The notes under the pieces: generated by a model | The model's input: only the letters and a program-made list of their open reading frames with translations | Told to the model about the DNA's origin: nothing | Databases searched by the model: none | Assembly (NCBI GenBank): GCA_021739645.1 | Contig: JAIPBL010000019.1 | Coordinates: 16,206-80,205, forward strand | Direction of reading: 5' to 3' | Length of the DNA: 64,000 bases | Source: Saprospiraceae bacterium | GTDB lineage: Bacteria; Bacteroidota; Bacteroidia; Chitinophagales; Saprospiraceae | In this document: positions 17,201-25,138 of the stretch, piece after piece | Layout: every line of letters begins with the position of its first letter | Position numbering within the stretch: the stretch's first letter is position 1 | Made by a program: the position numbers and the translations under genes

Positions 17201-20200
17201 CGTACAGCTATCAATGGCAGCGCAATGGGGTAAACGTCGGCACCAATTCGCCGCTGTATTCCACCAATCAACCCGGTGATTATCAGGTGATTGCGACCAA
17301 TGTGGCGGGTTGTACCGCCATCTCAAATCTGCTGGTGCTCGTGGATTGCGCAGCGATCGGTGGCACCTGCGTGGGCGGCCAATGCTTCGGTGGGGCTGGT
17401 GGAGGGCCACCCGTTCCTGGTTGCACACCTGCGGGTACCGTGGATTTTTCGATGGGCACCTCGCCCGACTGCAATGCGCCGAGCTTCACCAACCTGTCCA
17501 CGAACTTTGTGCCCGGCAGTTTCACCTGGTATTTTGGCGATGGTACCACCAGCACCCTTGACAACCCGCCGCCCCACACCTACCCGAATGTCGGCTACTA
17601 CACGGTCGTCCTGATTGGCGAGGTGAACGGCGTCACACCTGGTACTTCTTGCGCCGTGGGCACCTACCACGACGTGCTCATCCCCGTGGAAGCTGACTTT
17701 GCCTACTCCTCGGCCTGTCCCGGTGCGCCGGTTCAGTTCACCGATTTGAGCGTGTTCTTGTCACCCTACGACATCATCGCTTGGTCGTGGGATTTTGGCG
17801 ACCCAAGCAGTGGCGGGGCCAATACTTCTGCTTCGCAAAACCCGATGCACACCTTCGCCTCGCCCGGCACCTACAACGTTGAGCTGACTATTTCCTCGTC
17901 GGCCTTCGGCGGCTGCACGGTTACCTTCGTAAAACCAGTGACCGTTTTCATGCCGCCAGCAGTGAGTTTTGCCTTGCCTTCGGCAACCTGCGAGAACACG
18001 TCCTTGCCGTTCGATGCGGTGGTGGGCAGCGGGGTGGCCAGCGTTTACTGGGATTTCGGCGACCCGACCAGTGGAGACGGCAATACCTCGGAGCAGTTCA
18101 ATTCTTTCCACGAATTCGATGCGCCGGGCAATTACACGATACAGTTGACCGCACTCAGCATCGAGGGTTGCCTCAATACTTTCACCGACAACATGACCAT
18201 CACTCCGAACACGCTATCGGGAAATATCACGATGGCGCCGCCTTCGCCGCTTTGCGAAGGAGAGACGACGACGCTTACTTCCCCAGCAGGCGGGGTGAGT
18301 TGGATTTGGTCGAACAGTGACATTTTGGACAATATAACCGTCTCCGAATCAGGTGTTTACACCGTGACGCTGACCGATGCGACGGGCTGTACCTATGCGC
18401 CGCCGCCTGCTTCGGTGGTCGTGTTTGGCGAGCCGAACGGCATCATCAAGGCGGTGGAATACAACGAGTTTGGGCAACCGGTGGCGTTTTATGAAAACAA
18501 CCACTCGGTCTGCGAGGGCGAGGACGTGTTCCTCATCATTCAGGGCAGTTCGAACAACAGCTACCAGTGGTCGAACGGCTCAACGGATGACCAACTGGAG
18601 TTTAGCGAAGACAAGGGCAACTTGTTGCCGGTAGGCGACCATGACTTCACGGTGACGGTGACGGACATGACGACGGGCTGTACCGCCACGGAAGGGCCCT
18701 TCACGGTGACGGTGAACCCTGTGCCGACCGTTGCGATTACCAGCTCGCCTTCCGGTTTTATTTGTGAAAACACCAGCGCCACGCTCAGCGTGACCAGCCC
18801 GAACGCCACTTACAACTACCAGTGGAACACCGGGGAAACTGGCAACAGCATCACCGTCGTTGCCGGAGGCACTTATTTTGCCACAGCCATCAACCAGTTT
18901 GGCTGCAAGAGCCAGAGCAATGAAGTTGACATTCACAATGCCCCGGACATTGACCTCGTGCCTTCTGGCTGCCATTCCCGCTGCGAGCCTGATACGATGT
19001 GCCTGCCGTTGATTCCTGACATCGCCAGCTACCAGTGGCTTTGGAACGGAAGCCCGATGGCTGCCCCGAACGGCACAATGGCCAACCCGATTTTTGACCA
19101 AAGCGGCGAGTATGCTGTGGTGCTGACCGACATCTACGGCTGTACCTCCACGAGCGAAGTGCTCACACTCGACCTGTTTGCTGGCTTCGGCGACATCACG
19201 GGCGACGTGTATTTTGACGTGAACGGCAACGGCGTGATTGACGCTGGCGATACGTTAGTGAGCGGCATCAATATTTTCCTGAACAACGGCACGATGAATG
19301 TGGACACGGTGACGAGCAGCCTTGCCACGGGTTACAATTTTGTGAACATCCTCGCTGCCAATTACGGCCTGATTCTCGACACGCTGAACCTCCCGGCGGA
19401 CTGGGAGGCGGTGCTGGTCAGTACCACCGTGACGCTCAGTGGCTGCGACGTGGAGGAGCAGTTCGACTGGCTGCTGTTCTCCAGTTGTCCCACCTCCACA
19501 GCTTCGGTTCAACTCTTTGCCTGCCCCGGTGGGGTGGCCGATTACAATGGCAACTTTATTGCCGAAGGCACCAGCCAAGATTTCACGCTGGTCAACTACC
19601 TCGGCTGCGACAGCATCGTGACGGTTTTTGTGAACCCACTGACGACCAGCACCGGGGCTGAAGCTTTCGATGCTTGCCCCGGCACTTCCATCAATTACAA
19701 CGGTACGGACGTTGCCGCAGGCACCAGCATGGATTTCACGCTGGTCAACTACCTCGGTTGCGACAGCATCGTGACGGTGACGGTGAACCCGTTGCCTGCC
19801 CCGACTTCTTCGGTGGCACTGACTGCCTGCACCGGCAGCTTCGCCGAATACAACGGAACCCCATTGCAGCCGGGGGCAGATACGCTTTTCCTTTTCCCAA
19901 GCGTACTTGGCTGCGACTCGGTGGTGAACGTGACGGTGACGGAACTGACCGCCAGCACTGGCTCGGAGAGCCTCAGTGCTTGCCCCGGCACGAGTGCGAA
20001 TTACAACGGCACGGACATCCTGGCGGGTGCTTCGCAAGATTTCACGCTGATGAACTGGCTGGGCTGCGACTCGGTGGTGACGGTGACGGTGACGCCGCTT
20101 CCTACCAGCACTTTGATTGTTGACGGAGTGGCCTGTTCGGGTACATTTTTCGATTACAACGGAACGCCTGTGGCGGCTGGAACGACAGAGACTTTTTACG

Positions 20201-21324
20201 AAGTAAACGCCTCGGGCTGCACCGATACCGTCGTGGTGGCGGTGGTGGAAATACCAACCAGCACGAGTGCCGCACAGTTGACTGCCTGCCCCGGCACGAC
20301 CGTGACCTACGGTGGCGTGACCCTCTCGCCGGGCGACGTGCAGCCGTTTACCCTGATGAACCAGTTCGGCTGCGACTCGGTGGTGACGGTGACGGTGCTT
20401 GCTTTGCAAAGCGACACGACGCAGTTGGCGTTTGAGGTTTGTGAGGGTGAAACGACCAGCTACAATGGCCAGACACTTGCCGCAGGCGACCAGTTTACTT
20501 GGGTTGGAACGAACCAAGCGGGCTGCGACTCAGTGGTTTACGTGAGCGTAACTGGCTTGCCGCCAGTGAGTTTTGCTTTGTCTGCTTCGCAAATTTGCTG
20601 GAACGCCGTGGATGGCAGCATCTCGGTTGGCAATATCAGTGGCAGTACCGGGCCGTACCAGTATTCGTTGAACGGCACGGCTTTTCAGGCAGATACGCTG
20701 TTCGCTGGTTTGCCGCCAGGCGACTACACGGTGTCGGTGCAAGACCAGAACGGCTGTGTTTTTAATGAGAATATCACCATGCCGGTCATCTCACCGATGG
20801 TTACAGAGGCGCAAGATGAGACGCTTGTTTGTGGCGAAACGGTCAAGCTGCGGCCATTGGTCCTCAGTGATTTGCCAGTGATTTGGGAGTGGTCGGACAG
20901 CACGGGCGTGATTTCTACGGCAGCTGAATTGCAGGTCAGCTCGCCCGGCATTTATGTTTTCAATGTGACAAATGACTGCGAAACCTCATCCGGCAACATC
21001 AACGTAGCGGTCGAGCCGCTGAAGCAGGCGAAGTTGATTTACCTGCCCAATTCCTTCTCGCCGAACGACGACGGCATCAATGACTGTTATCAGGGGTATG
21101 TTGACCCGGGAACGGAGCTACTTAGCTATGAGCTGAAAATCTTTGACCGCTGGGGCGACTTGCTTTTCAGGACGGAGGAGATTGATGGCTGCTGGGACGG
21201 CTTGTTCCAAGGCAAGAAGTTGAATCCTTCGGTGATGGTGTACCTCGTGCAGATGCAAGTACGCAACTGCGACGGCGTAGTGGTTGATTTGAAACGGAAG
21301 GGGGATATCCACTTGGTACGGTAA
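14209..21324 (+). CDS. Giant T9SS-exported PKD/SprB-repeat adhesin with gliding-type C-terminus
   Basis: 2371 residues from the ATG at 14209 (signal peptide MKKRLQLFFTLISICFFIQ, cleavage after ALA). The body is a string of Ig-like/PKD domains, with clear PKD cores near residues 417, 1104, 1190 and 1279 (WDFGD, YFGDG). Next come an SdrD-B-like segment (about 1660-1725; GDVYFDVNGNGVIDAGD), seven tandem repeats of exactly 51 residues (about 1761-2118) and an SprB-type repeat (2119-2190; VSFALSASQICWNAVDGSIS). Residues about 2274-2371 (YLPNSFSPNDDGINDCYQGY, IFDRWGDLLF) are the gliding-motility-associated C-terminal domain that directs T9SS export. A role in surface adhesion or gliding is likely. 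It is followed by a strong terminator and is probably monocistronic. Confidence 0.9.
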   Translation: MKKRLQLFFTLISICFFIQNALAQQGGNIIGPQTLCVGACDTYEVVLFSPNEFIEVVTWGANTGTTVGTGNPISFCPQVTAPGTVVLTAVVIAFGPNGNTITYDMQLPIVITYGLTPVIVPTIASCPQDSSNQSPCEKICAFGTAQYEVTGIPPTTPVTWSVQGAQSFTPNGHIVTVEWGAPGQGQVSVVAGGNPGSNGPFQFFCGQQSISAAPNSTSEIYFSEADGTAPYTVTYTWNGVAQAPFTLQSMPTVMPFASPGTYVFTVTDATGQTDNCTTTVTNSAQDCWVSAYPSNIDHQTDFLACNGAIQLVGVGGFPPYTFQWSNGNTTQNLNDVCCGTYSVTVSDASGCFSSTSIIVACPDSTSTCAGETSLCVEILEEPEANIGSLPPPQPNGTIAICQGQTIYFQNNSLNATSYVWDFGNFNTSTQFEPSQTYDVPGSYIVSLIARNECYCADTSFVEVYVIAADVPEINCTGTICEGETVTYSTDTNCGTYTWALTGSYNILDGGMPTDNFITVEWLAGPQGTISLSVAGCAGTVCTLPNVVPIPIISDNVQIQGPDKVCEGSTEEYYIPDYQGTSINWTVLGSGNITDGQGTERITVNWFGNANQGNPQRVIVEFENCYLGCSGKDTLDVNIVPGFYATGPIEVCASSSGTYQSRNTVTNALIPANWQVINSLGAVVWSSPAATNTANIPFNFPAGAYTVRATAANASSYCNNGYNIYIKLVAPPPAPTAITGEDEICPGLTYSYEGVGLATTDFTWTFTGGAPANFGGNPANVTWNAAGPYAISVVQTATTGLACTSLPASLTVNPIPAFSVTGDSQVCREQSGTYSVPFFENIDYQWVISPAAAGTVVSGANTEQVEVLWHTDGPATVGVTVCGATENYNVTVLPLPEPVAQTPANLCQGETAVIQTTVGYASYVWNNASGAQISTLTTPSLGAGNYEVEVTDANGCVGDTIFEIIELAGPNISISTPAYYALCSGGPAAVLHATESSPAYSYQWQRNGVNVGTNSPLYSTNQPGDYQVIATNVAGCTAISNLLVLVDCAAIGGTCVGGQCFGGAGGGPPVPGCTPAGTVDFSMGTSPDCNAPSFTNLSTNFVPGSFTWYFGDGTTSTLDNPPPHTYPNVGYYTVVLIGEVNGVTPGTSCAVGTYHDVLIPVEADFAYSSACPGAPVQFTDLSVFLSPYDIIAWSWDFGDPSSGGANTSASQNPMHTFASPGTYNVELTISSSAFGGCTVTFVKPVTVFMPPAVSFALPSATCENTSLPFDAVVGSGVASVYWDFGDPTSGDGNTSEQFNSFHEFDAPGNYTIQLTALSIEGCLNTFTDNMTITPNTLSGNITMAPPSPLCEGETTTLTSPAGGVSWIWSNSDILDNITVSESGVYTVTLTDATGCTYAPPPASVVVFGEPNGIIKAVEYNEFGQPVAFYENNHSVCEGEDVFLIIQGSSNNSYQWSNGSTDDQLEFSEDKGNLLPVGDHDFTVTVTDMTTGCTATEGPFTVTVNPVPTVAITSSPSGFICENTSATLSVTSPNATYNYQWNTGETGNSITVVAGGTYFATAINQFGCKSQSNEVDIHNAPDIDLVPSGCHSRCEPDTMCLPLIPDIASYQWLWNGSPMAAPNGTMANPIFDQSGEYAVVLTDIYGCTSTSEVLTLDLFAGFGDITGDVYFDVNGNGVIDAGDTLVSGINIFLNNGTMNVDTVTSSLATGYNFVNILAANYGLILDTLNLPADWEAVLVSTTVTLSGCDVEEQFDWLLFSSCPTSTASVQLFACPGGVADYNGNFIAEGTSQDFTLVNYLGCDSIVTVFVNPLTTSTGAEAFDACPGTSINYNGTDVAAGTSMDFTLVNYLGCDSIVTVTVNPLPAPTSSVALTACTGSFAEYNGTPLQPGADTLFLFPSVLGCDSVVNVTVTELTASTGSESLSACPGTSANYNGTDILAGASQDFTLMNWLGCDSVVTVTVTPLPTSTLIVDGVACSGTFFDYNGTPVAAGTTETFYEVNASGCTDTVVVAVVEIPTSTSAAQLTACPGTTVTYGGVTLSPGDVQPFTLMNQFGCDSVVTVTVLALQSDTTQLAFEVCEGETTSYNGQTLAAGDQFTWVGTNQAGCDSVVYVSVTGLPPVSFALSASQICWNAVDGSISVGNISGSTGPYQYSLNGTAFQADTLFAGLPPGDYTVSVQDQNGCVFNENITMPVISPMVTEAQDETLVCGETVKLRPLVLSDLPVIWEWSDSTGVISTAAELQVSSPGIYVFNVTNDCETSSGNINVAVEPLKQAKLIYLPNSFSPNDDGINDCYQGYVDPGTELLSYELKIFDRWGDLLFRTEEIDGCWDGLFQGKKLNPSVMVYLVQMQVRNCDGVVVDLKRKGDIHLVR
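19492..20563 (+). repeat. Seven 153-bp tandem coding repeats
   Basis: The ACPG-type codons recur at 19519, 19672, 19825, 19978, 20131, 20284 and 20437, a period of exactly 153 bp. Each unit encodes the pattern ACPGxxxxYNGxxxxxG...GCDSxVTVTV (51 residues), with divergence among the units but no indels. Confidence 0.9.
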
Positions 21325-21360
21325 GGGGATTTACGATTTACGATTTTGGATTTACGATTG
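21325..21360. repeat. ATTTACGATT short repeats
   Basis: The decamer core TTTACGATT occurs three times in 36 bp directly after the adhesin stop codon. It is of the same kind as other short AT-rich repeats in the window and has no assigned function. Confidence 0.6.
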
Positions 21361-21400
21361 GGGGCAGTGCGTTGATTTTCAATGCACTGCCCCTTGTTAA
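21361..21400 (+). terminator. Strong rho-independent terminator after the adhesin
   Basis: GGGGCAGTGCGTTGA (21361-21375) pairs with TCAATGCACTGCCCC (21379-21393), 15 bp with one G-T wobble and a TTT loop, followed by TTGTTAATT. Confidence 0.85.
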
Positions 21401-21573
21401 TTACCATTCATTCTTACCCAGAAGCCGCTTTTGTGCTGAGACCTGTTTTTTACTTGCCTATGTTTACCTGCGTTTATTTTTTCACCTAAATACTAGTAGA
21501 GAGCACCTTTCGTATTTTGAGAAGCTAAAAATGAAGCTGGCTTGTTGATGTTGCCATGTGAAATTTTGACGAA

Positions 21574-24408
21574 ATGATTCGGAACAACCTGCTTACCCTA
21601 TTGTTGACAGCTTCGCTATTGGTATGGATTACTGATGGACGATGCCAACAAGTATTTGAGATAAAAGGGATTGGGCAAGCGTGGATGTTGAACGAGCACT
21701 TGGAGGTGTTAGAGACAACGGACGATTCGATTGACTTGGATGACGTATTGAGTCCTCTTTTTGCTGAAAAATTCCTTCCCTACGCCCAATTCATCCAGCC
21801 GTACCTACCCAGTGCCTCGCCGGAGCAACGGCTACTTAACCCTGAAAAAATATACTGGTGGCGAATCAAGCTCCAAAACCGCCTCGGCAACCCCATTCTC
21901 CATTGGGTATTGCACACGGGCCGCAGCAATTTCACCACCGTTTATAAATTGGACAGCGCCGGGAAGGTGGACACGAGCTTCACTGGTTTTTTGACACCTG
22001 CTTTTAAGAAGGACTTCCAAAATGGCAACCGGCAGGACGAAAGGGTGGCCTTCGACCTGCCTGCTGACAGCACCATTACTTTGTACTGCAAGGTCAAAGT
22101 CATCAACAACAAGCCACCGTACATCCACACAAGGATAACCTCAACTGATTTTTTCCAAACTTGGGACTACGTCCTGAAAAGCAGGGGGGACTGGGCATTC
22201 CTCGGTTTTTTGATGTCGTATATCCTCCTCAATTTGCTGCTTTACTTCTCCACGCTCGACCGGGTTTTTCTGTGGCATGCGCTTTTCCAAACGGGCATTT
22301 TTATTTACCTGCTTGAGTTCTTCAATATCATGCCCGACTTCCCCCACCTTCGGGACTATCCTCACCTGCTCCAATACATCGTCTATGCGGCGCTTTGTCT
22401 CATGGACGTGGCCTGTTTCCAGTTTATGCGATACTATATGGTGATGAAAAAATCAAAGCCGGTTTGGGACCGTCGTTTTCGATTTATCGTATGGTTCCGG
22501 CTGGGATTTGCGGCCATTGTAATTTCGCTCTACGCAGGTACGATGAACGTCAAGTTGACCGACAACATCACGGCGCTGTTCCTGGTGCTGGAATATATTA
22601 TCGCCATCATCAGCCTTCGGCTGATTTTTGGCAAATCGGACAGGCGTGGTTTCTTTCTTATTGCTGGAATGGCGTTCTTCGTAACGGGTGTGGTGCTGAA
22701 TGCCATTTACGTGATAAAAGGCGTAGGGCTTCGGTTTTCTTTTACCCAAATTGGCGTCATTGGCGAGGTGGGGCTCTTCACACTGGGACTTGGTTTTCGG
22801 ATGACATTTTTGCACATAGAAAAGCGCAAGGCGCTGACATTCAAGAGTTTGGATGAATTCAAGTCGAAATTTTACACCAATATCACCCATGAATTCCGAA
22901 CCCCGCTCACGGTTATTTTGGGCATGGCGGAGCAATTGGGAACTGCCAAATTGGAGACCGTTGGCAGCCAAAAAAACAAGGTAGAACTCATTCGTCGCAA
23001 CGGCGAACAACTGCTCCGCCTCATCAACCAACTGCTCGATTTGTCAAAAGCCCAGTCCGGCAAACTGTCCCTGAACATGCAGCAGGCCGATGCTGCCGAC
23101 TACCTTCGCTACCTCGTGGATTCATTCAATTCCTTTGCCACTTCAAAGGATATCCGGCTGCGTTTTCTTAGTGAAATTGACCATTTGAACATGGACTTCG
23201 ATGCGGAAAAACTGCAGGATGTGATGACCAACCTGCTTTCCAACGCCATCAAGTTTACGCCGCCGGGTGGAGAAATCAATGTGAGGCTCAGTCGGGCTAC
23301 GGGGAATTTTTTGACCATAAAAATTCAGGACGATGGAGCGGGAATTTCCGCAGAAGCACTGCCGCACATCTTCGATAGGTTCTTCACCGCAAAGGACGCA
23401 GGCAACCCCGCTGGCGGCTCCGGCATCGGGCTGGCGCTCACGAAAGAACTGGTCGAGATTATGTCTGGTACCATTGCCGCCGAAAGTGAAATGGAAGTAG
23501 GCTCCACATTCACCATCCGCCTACCCATCACCAACCAGGCACAGCCTTCCGAAAGCCCTAACATGCCAAACCCACTGGCAGAACCCGTCGCCAGCCAGTT
23601 TTTTATGCCGGTAGAACAGTCCAATATTCGAGTATCTGGAGAGGAGGACGAGAAGCCGATTTGCCTCGTCATTGATGACAGCGCCGACATCGTCCGGTAC
23701 CTCCAAATGCTGCTCGAACCGACTTATGTGGTGGCGGTGGCATACGACGGCAAACGTGGGATAGAAAAAGCGCTGGAACTGCTTCCCGACGTCATCATCT
23801 CCGACGTGATGATGCCGGAAAAAGATGGGCTGGAGGTCTGCGATTTTCTGAAAAACGACGAGCGAACCAGCCATATTCCCATCATTTTGCTCACCGCAAA
23901 AGCCACCGTGGCCGACCGCATCGAGGGTCTCCGGCGGGGCGCAGATGCTTACCTACAAAAGCCATTCAACCAAGAAGAACTTTTTATTCAGTTGAAAAAA
24001 TCGGTGGAGCTACGCCGGAGGCTGATCAGCTATTTTTCAAAAATGCCCAACTTGAGTAGCGGTGAATCTGCCCCTGAGCTTGATATTGAAATAGAGGATG
24101 CATTCTTGAAAAAGGCAAGGATGGCCGTTGAAAAAGACTTTGCAAACGAGGATTTTGACATTCATCGGCTGTGCAGGGCGCTGACCATGAGCCGGGCACA
24201 GTTGCACCGCAAGCTCACGGCGCTCACGGGCATGTCCGCCACGCATTTTATCCGCTCCATCCGCCTGCAACGGGCGAAGGAACTGCTCGAAACGACGAGC
24301 CTCACCGTCTCCGAAATTGCTTACGAAGTGGGTTTCCGTGACCCCAATTATTTTTCAAGAACCTTCACCGAAGAATTCGGCACTCCGCCGAGTGAGACAC
24401 GTAAGTGA
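21574..24408 (+). CDS. One-piece hybrid two-component regulator: 7TMR-DISM sensor, kinase, receiver, AraC
   Basis: 944 residues. A signal peptide (1-25) precedes a 7TMR-DISMED2-type beta domain (about 30-185; WWRIKLQNR...HWVLHTGRSNFTTVYKLD) and seven membrane helices (205-415). HisKA has its phospho-His near residue 440 (NITHEFRTPLTVILGMAEQL), the ATPase domain is at 545-655 (NLLSNAIKFTPPGG, GSGIGLAL), and a receiver domain at 695-810 has its Asp near 744 in VIISDVMMPEKDG. A C-terminal AraC DNA-binding domain spans 845-944 (ISEIAYEVGF-type helix: VSEIAYEVGFRDPNYFSRTF). All steps from sensing to promoter binding are in one membrane protein, as in Bacteroidota hybrid systems, though those mostly have propeller sensors. 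It stands 249 bp behind the adhesin, which is a candidate target (inference). Confidence 0.92.
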   Translation: MIRNNLLTLLLTASLLVWITDGRCQQVFEIKGIGQAWMLNEHLEVLETTDDSIDLDDVLSPLFAEKFLPYAQFIQPYLPSASPEQRLLNPEKIYWWRIKLQNRLGNPILHWVLHTGRSNFTTVYKLDSAGKVDTSFTGFLTPAFKKDFQNGNRQDERVAFDLPADSTITLYCKVKVINNKPPYIHTRITSTDFFQTWDYVLKSRGDWAFLGFLMSYILLNLLLYFSTLDRVFLWHALFQTGIFIYLLEFFNIMPDFPHLRDYPHLLQYIVYAALCLMDVACFQFMRYYMVMKKSKPVWDRRFRFIVWFRLGFAAIVISLYAGTMNVKLTDNITALFLVLEYIIAIISLRLIFGKSDRRGFFLIAGMAFFVTGVVLNAIYVIKGVGLRFSFTQIGVIGEVGLFTLGLGFRMTFLHIEKRKALTFKSLDEFKSKFYTNITHEFRTPLTVILGMAEQLGTAKLETVGSQKNKVELIRRNGEQLLRLINQLLDLSKAQSGKLSLNMQQADAADYLRYLVDSFNSFATSKDIRLRFLSEIDHLNMDFDAEKLQDVMTNLLSNAIKFTPPGGEINVRLSRATGNFLTIKIQDDGAGISAEALPHIFDRFFTAKDAGNPAGGSGIGLALTKELVEIMSGTIAAESEMEVGSTFTIRLPITNQAQPSESPNMPNPLAEPVASQFFMPVEQSNIRVSGEEDEKPICLVIDDSADIVRYLQMLLEPTYVVAVAYDGKRGIEKALELLPDVIISDVMMPEKDGLEVCDFLKNDERTSHIPIILLTAKATVADRIEGLRRGADAYLQKPFNQEELFIQLKKSVELRRRLISYFSKMPNLSSGESAPELDIEIEDAFLKKARMAVEKDFANEDFDIHRLCRALTMSRAQLHRKLTALTGMSATHFIRSIRLQRAKELLETTSLTVSEIAYEVGFRDPNYFSRTFTEEFGTPPSETRK

Positions 24409-24748
24409 TTGATTTTCAGAAACTTGACCCTGTTTTTTTAGCCTATCTACAACAATAGTCCAGAAGTTTTCCTATTGCCCGCAACCATGCTCCATGCCTT
24501 TGAAACAATGGTGCGTGGTGTTCGGCGTGGGTTGCCCTCACCTTTGGCTTATCAACCAATACGATGGTTGGCGCATGATTGGAACGGTAAATTCAACACT
24601 GCATAGAACCGTTCAGGCGACCCTTAAAAACTTACCAAACTAAAAATTTCAACCCCTCACCGCTTATCCGACCCGTCGGGAGCCTGGCCATCTTTTGCCT
24701 GTCGGTGAGCATCGGGACTATTTTTTAACTACTTAAACTATTTGTGCT
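24409..24748. other. Intergenic stretch of 340 bp with a structured leader
   Basis: A two-level hairpin precedes the next gene: outer CTCACCG (24656-24662) with CGGTGAG (24703-24709), inner CCGAC (24668-24672) with GTCGG (24675-24679). An open frame of about 50 codons on the minus strand (24440-24595) has no start codon and no recognisable family. No promoter box could be placed. Confidence 0.45.
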
Positions 24749-25099
24749 ATGACCAAGATGATTGTTTTTTTGATGCTTGCCACAGCCCCATTTGCGCTGT
24801 GTTTTACCAAGGCCGCTGAGGGTGGCCAAACCTGCCCGGAACCCGCCAACCTGACCATCCCCTCAAAATCGAGTGGCAGTATTGCCTTCGATTGGAGCGA
24901 TTGCACGGGGGGCTGCAACCAGTACCTGGTGAAATACTGCCGGGTGGGCGATGACTTCCAGAGCCAGTTATTTACCGCTGTCCGTTCCGAGATTTCGTTC
25001 AGTGGATTGCCAGCGGGCACTTACGATTTCTCGTTTGCGACCGGTTGCGGTTCTGCTGCGAGTGGCTGGATTGTCATTGAGGATTCTATTTCCAATTGA
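24749..25099 (+). CDS. Small secreted cysteine-containing FN3-like protein
   Basis: 116 residues. MTKMIVFLMLATAPFALCF is a signal peptide; the mature part of about 92 residues looks like a single fibronectin type III-like beta sandwich (EPANLTIPSKSSGSIAFDWS, LPAGTYDFSFATGCG) with five cysteines. The stretch SGSIAFDWSDCTGG...YLVKY matches the B-C-strand pattern of FN3. No sorting tail is present, so it may be released to the periplasm or medium. The gene is alone on its strand, preceded by a structured leader and followed by a strong terminator, which suggests separate and possibly high expression. Function is unknown. Confidence 0.65.
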   Translation: MTKMIVFLMLATAPFALCFTKAAEGGQTCPEPANLTIPSKSSGSIAFDWSDCTGGCNQYLVKYCRVGDDFQSQLFTAVRSEISFSGLPAGTYDFSFATGCGSAASGWIVIEDSISN

Positions 25100-25105
25100 T
25101 TAGTG

Positions 25106-25138
25106 GGTGGGCTGTCAAGCCGACAGCCCACCTTTTAT
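25106..25138. terminator. Terminator between convergent genes
   Basis: GGTGGGCTGTC (25106-25116) pairs with GACAGCCCACC (25122-25132), an 11-bp perfect stem with loop AAGCC, followed by TTTTATTT on the plus strand. The stem contains the last five codons and the stop of the minus-strand gene that ends at 25115. Confidence 0.85.

Noticed and set aside
19255-20517. 420-codon minus-strand frame opposite the adhesin repeats
   Set aside because: It mirrors the 153-bp coding repeats, is His/Arg-rich without any domain and lacks its own promoter.
24440-24595. Open minus-strand frame of about 50 codons (NHAPTIVLVDKPKVRATHAE...)
   Set aside because: No start codon and no recognisable family; length is within chance expectation.
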